From Malachius bipustulatus (lineage: Eukaryota > Arthropoda > Insecta > Coleoptera > Melyridae), in assembly GCA_910589415.1 (NCBI GenBank), contig OU342635.1:9858001-9922000 (forward strand): 64,000 nucleotides of DNA. Direction: 5' to 3'. Position 1 is the stretch's first letter; every line of letters begins with the position of its first letter. Made by a program: the position numbers and the translations under genes. This document shows, one piece after another, positions 60,267 through 64,000 of the stretch. The notes under the pieces were generated by a model. The model was given only the letters and a program-made list of their open reading frames with translations, searched no databases and had not been told where the DNA came from.

Positions 60267-60848
60267 ACAACCCAAGCTCTACTTTAACATATTTATTTCT
60301 TTACTAATTAGCCAAAAATAACAATCCGGTTAGGGAATCTTTACTACGTCTGGCAACCGTGTAAATTTATCCACCTTCTTACTACCTACTATTTAAATCC
60401 GTGTTGAATAACCACACCTGCAATCCGGAAGGGTGAAAGAAAATACCTACGAGACAGAAACAGTAATATAAACAAAAACCAACCCTACTGCCCGCCACTA
60501 GCACCAGCAGGAGTAGCAGGAGCAGGATCACCTTCAGCAACATTCTCCTTTGCTCCATTTCTCCATTGCGTTCCGCATTGTCTATTATGACACTTATCTT
60601 ATCTTATCTTTACCTTCGTGTAAAATAATAATAATAAAATTTCATTAAAATAAATATACATTTAAAATTAAAATTAAAGGTGTTATTTATTTGATAAAAT
60701 ATATACATATAAATAAATATAAATAAAGGAAAAGAAAGAAAAAGTGAATCAGTAACTTCAAACAATCATAAATTGTCACAATTTCAAATAAAACGGAAAT
60801 AACGGTTACCTTTGATTACAGAAAACTGTAGCGGGTGTTTGCCAACAA
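60267..60848. other. Unassigned AT-rich region
   Basis: No gene; a short GC-richer CAGCAGGAG-type patch lies at about 60500-60540. Confidence 0.3.
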
Positions 60849-60928
60849 TGACGTCAAAAATGTCGCCTGCTCTCTATGTGAGAATATTCTTCGTGACGTC
60901 GTCGACTTTTGCGTCGATAATGACGTCA
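60849..60928. promoter_or_regulatory. Cluster of CRE/ATF-like sites
   Basis: TGACGTCA occurs at 60849-60856 and 60921-60928, with TGACGTCG at 60894. Three such palindromic words in 80 bases is unlikely by chance in AT-rich DNA. No adjacent gene is evident. Confidence 0.4.
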
Positions 60929-61018
60929 TTATTTAAGTTTTCAAATCGCTACCAAAACGTTTTCTCTACTGTGTCTCTTATTTACACAAACGGTAATTTA
61001 AATTATTGTAATTAATTG

Positions 61019-61024
61019 TGATAT
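61019..61024. repeat. Target-site duplication of the outer TIR element, left (TGATAT)
   Basis: TGATAT directly precedes the left TIR; the identical copy follows the right TIR at 63615-63620. Confidence 0.75.
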
Positions 61025-61158
61025 TACGAAGGCGTAGAAGCGCCACACCAGTTTTATTTTTAAAATTCCGAGTTTAAGCTCGGAATTCCGAGTTCAAACT
61101 AAGAATTCCGAGTTTAAAGTCGGAATTCCGAATTTAAAGTCGTAATTCCGAGTTTAAA

Positions 61159-61166
61159 CTCGGAAT
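61159..61166. repeat. hAT target-site duplication, left (CTCGGAAT)
   Basis: It matches CACGGAAT at 63427-63434 in seven of eight bases. Confidence 0.65.
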
Positions 61167-61949
61167 CAGGGCCGGGCCTAGCAGGTCTGCCGTGAGTGCC
61201 AGCACGCAGGCGGCAAGTTCATAGGGGCGGCGGGCGGAAGCAAGAATACAATCATAATTCATAACAGTAAGAAAAAATATCAAAATATCATGATAGTATG
61301 ATAGGATTAGTTATTAGTATACCCAAGGAAGCGGGGGGCGCGTGCAGCATCCTGGGCATTTTTCCATAATATGTATTCAGATCAGGGCCTTTGTAACCAA
61401 TTTTTTTTGTATTTTTTTTTTTTTTTTGTTATTTATTAGTTATTTAGTTATAGTTTTCATATCCGAGTAAATTTTTAATTAGTGGGAAATTTGAACATTG
61501 AAAATAATTTCGCCTGCGGCGCATTTTCTTTGAAGTCTGACGAATATTACCTACTAGTATTAAGTTAAGAATCCATACTGCACTAACTCTGTAATCCATC
61601 AGTCGTCACTGACTTGTTCCCGGCGGCATTAGCCAACCTATGTATTTTCTTATGAAAAAGGGCGCATTATTTTCAGTGGTCCTCGGGCGCCGAATATCTC
61701 AGGACGGCTATGGCCTGTACGGACTACCCGCGGAACGCCGAACCCGATTCAGCTAGTTGGATAATAAAAGTAGTTTTCTAATTCTGTATCTCAAAAGTTA
61801 AGACTTTTAGGACATACGTTCTTATGAAGTTTTCTTTTTAAAATGGACTCAAAAATCATCCCCTTGAATATTGACATTCAATTACAAAACACCCTATATA
61901 GGTATTGTCCGGCGGCCCGTGGGGTCCTTCAAACGTAACGTAAAAATGT

Positions 61950-61957
61950 ATAAGACC
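61950..61957. repeat. Inner hAT target-site duplication, left (ATAAGACC)
   Basis: It is perfectly repeated at 63141-63148. Eight bases is the hAT signature. Confidence 0.85.
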
Positions 61958-63140
61958 CAGTGGCGGTTTCTCCATTAGGTCATTTGGTCAATGACCTCCC
62001 AAATAAATTAACCACCTCAAGTAATTTTATAGTGTATCATAAACTAAAACTAATAATAATTATATTATAACTATGTAATAATTTCAGTAATTAACTTTAC
62101 TTATATAGGTAGTTGTTATTTTGTAATTCCCGGGAAGATAGTGGCGAGGATCTGGGACGTGGGTCAACGAAGCAGTTGACCACCGTGGTTTAAAGAGTAA
62201 GATGCCTTTGCCTGTGTGCTGGAGCGAGATAGGTATAATAGCAACTTTGCCTGTATTTAAGACGGTCCCATTCTGTACTTGAAGGTCAACGCCCAGTGGG
62301 GGCGGGACCAAAGATTCTAACCACGGACCAGAGATTTCGATGTGCAGTGTTGCCGCGGTGGTACATTTGTATCACATTTGGTCCATTTTATTTTTGCTGG
62401 TACTGCATTTTAAAGTTAAAGTTCAATGCTATTCTGGTACATTTTTCATTTTTGCAATTTTATTATTTAAACTTGCCTATTATTGTATGTAGGTATGCAA
62501 TCACATATTTAAATTGTATATTATGTCTCGCAATGAACATTTTGTAGCTTTAAATATTGATCGAATGAACCATTATGAATTTAAAATTATGTCATTTAGG
62601 CTAAGTAATTAAATAATAAACATAGTTAATTGGCAAAAGTACCATATTGGTACATTTTTAATTTCTCATCAAAAAACGTACCGCGGCAACACGGGAAAAT
62701 CACTGTCGGTCGCGTTACTGTCGTGTCGACTGGGGTGGGGGGGGGGGGCGGGTGTGCGTGATGTGTGGGTTGGTGGTTCGGGAAATCGGGATTCGGTGTA
62801 GGCGAGAGAGAGAGACGCAGACGAGACACAACTCGACGGAAATACGAACACGTGGTGGTGCTGGTGCTGGTGTCGGTTTACTCGGTTTCTGATTTTTCGG
62901 TTTTTTATTGAAAACTTCAATGAACTTGTAATTGAAAACTTTGCAAATTGCAAAGACAGAAGAATAGACCTCAAGTTCAAAACTCTTTAATTTTATTTTA
63001 AACTACTGGGAAATTGCGTGACCTTGAACACTCAAAAAATTTCGCCTGCGGCGCATTTAGGGTGTTCTTTATTTTCCTTTCTTAGGTGGTCGGCGATTTT
63101 TAAATGACCTGCCTGTGAAAAGTATCACCAGCCGCCACTG
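61958..63140. mobile_element. Second, innermost hAT element, non-autonomous
   Basis: Perfect 9-base terminal repeats CAGTGGCGG/CCGCCACTG and a perfect 8-base ATAAGACC duplication. 1183 bases. Frames inside (62084-62311, 62626-62980) show no transposase. The segment CGCCTGCGGCGCATTT near 63039 also occurs at 61511 in the surrounding hAT, so the two elements share sequence. Confidence 0.85.
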
Positions 63141-63148
63141 ATAAGACC
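63141..63148. repeat. Inner hAT target-site duplication, right (ATAAGACC)
   Basis: Perfect copy of 61950-61957. Confidence 0.85.
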
Positions 63149-63614
63149 TATTGCTTAGTGTGATTAACATTTCCGCATTTGTTTTTTCGAAAATTTTCTC
63201 TCGATCCCCCCATTATTGGAGGATATATTCGGTATCCCCCAAACCTTCCAACGCAGCAGAATTTACCTAATGTAATAAATAATGCTCATTTCGATTTGTG
63301 TTTAATTTTGACCAACAAGAAATTTCTTTTTGCCCTCCCTTAGATAGACATTTTTTCTTACGAGGGGGGGGGGGGGGGAATTTTTGTATCGACATGAAGG
63401 CGATAAATAGTCTAGGCCCGGCTCTGCACGGAATTCCGAGGATAAAGTCGGAATTCTTAGTTTGATCTCGGAATTCCGAGTTTAAAGTCGGAATTCTTAG
63501 TTTGAGCTCGGAATTCCGAGTTTAAAGTCGGAATTCCGAGTTTAAACTCGGAATTCCGAGTTTAAACTCGGAATTTTAAAAATAAAACTGGTGTGGCGCT
63601 TCTACGTCTTCGTA

Positions 63615-64000
63615 TGATATATTAATTACTGTAAGTAAATAATTGTTATTATTTTAATTCAAAAGCATATCTACCTATTTCTTTTTTTGTGATTTATTTT
63701 CAACATTAAACAAAAAAACTTTGATAATTTAATTTAGATAGTCACTTATGAGTAGTTACTTAACTGAGGTCGTTCTAAATAAAATAAATTTCTAAACTGT
63801 AAAGCTTCTGTGAAATTGGTCATTTTTGTGAATCGGCTTGTACTAGGTAATTATTATTGAATATTAAACAAACAAAAAATCATTACCCGCCTATGTTTCC
63901 CATACTGCTTACTCACTACATAATAACAAATTCGCAGATAACAAACTCACAATAACTGGATACACACTTATTACGCGTACCTATTAGGTACCTATAAGTA
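63615..64000. other. Flank, nothing recognised
   Basis: TGATAT duplication at 63615-63620, then AT-rich sequence with a few TAGGTACCTAT words at the end. No gene. Confidence 0.35.

Larger units (their letters stand above)
61167..63426. mobile_element. First nested hAT element, non-autonomous
   Basis: Ends CAGGGCCGGGCCTAG and, in reverse, CAGAGCCGGGCCTAG are typical hAT termini beginning CAG. An 8-base duplication with one mismatch flanks it. It is 2260 bases long, of which 1191 belong to the inner hAT and its duplicated site. No transposase frame is seen. It contains a T run at about 61403 and a G run at 63364-63378. Confidence 0.75.
61025..63614. mobile_element. Outer TIR element with AATTCCGAG subterminal repeats
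   Basis: Ends TACGAAG(G/A)CGTAGAAGCG are inverted and extend through GCCACACCAG and TTTTATTTTTAAAATTCC. Inside each end is a short array of GAATTCCGAGTTTAAA(C/G)TC units (about 61067-61166 left, 63428-63573 right). A 6-base TGATAT flanks the whole. Without the hAT nest it would be about 330 bases, so it was a MITE before being interrupted. The superfamily is not recognised. Confidence 0.8.

Noticed and set aside
61067..63573. CRISPR array from the regularly repeated GAATTCCGAG units
   Set aside because: The units abut without unique spacers, sit at both ends of a TIR element and are in a eukaryotic context.

Overview
The window looks like AT-rich nuclear DNA of an insect. It has spliced genes with GT-AG introns, two cytochrome P450 genes of the CYP9-like (clan 3) type, TATA plus TCAGT core promoters, and a very high load of arthropod transposable elements: BEL/Pao, a gypsy-type solo LTR, several non-LTR families, mariner-type, hAT and SINE copies. 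CYP9-like genes are typical of beetles and moths and scarce in Hemiptera, so a beetle is my best guess. That is inference, not proof.

Layout. 1-4.8 kb: a large foldback built from two opposed copies of an unclassified repeat (family A). Its loop holds a Penelope-type hammerhead-like motif and a 45-bp perfect palindrome. 4.8-19.8 kb: mostly unassigned sequence, with a tRNA-derived SINE that has perfect target-site duplications, a possible first exon at 15.5 kb and a coding-like fragment at 17.3-17.7 kb. 19.8-26.4 kb: two long foldback elements, a decayed mariner-type transposase and a decayed RNase H fragment. 26.6-34.1 kb: one old non-LTR retrotransposon broken by three insertions, namely a 758-bp foldback, a BEL/Pao element (itself split by an 813-bp TIR insertion) and a gypsy-type solo LTR. 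Target-site duplications support two of these events. 35-40 kb: reverse transcriptase scraps and an R2-like non-LTR carboxyl end with its restriction-like endonuclease domain. 43-46.7 kb: repeats plus a third copy of family A. 47.6 kb: a possible orphan exon.

The main host genes are at 48.2-58.3 kb, both on the minus strand. They are two tandem CYP9-like P450 paralogues with the same five-exon structure; exons 1-3 are identical in length (203, 164 and 347 nt). The upstream copy (56385..58245) is intact at 532 aa. The downstream copy (48256..52034) has a frameshift in exon 4 and carries a 1.2-kb foldback in intron 2. Four further repeats lie between or within them.

58.3-64 kb holds an apparently complete type I hammerhead ribozyme on the minus strand (59981..60044), a degenerate sister 447 bp away, a cluster of CRE-like TGACGTCA sites, and a three-level nest. 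The nest is an outer TIR element with a 6-bp TSD, containing a hAT element with a near-perfect 8-bp TSD, which contains a second hAT with a perfect 8-bp TSD. The most novel points are the ribozyme pair, the family of CAGGGTGT-ended foldbacks, and the datable nests. All calls come from reading the sequence; no database search was possible.
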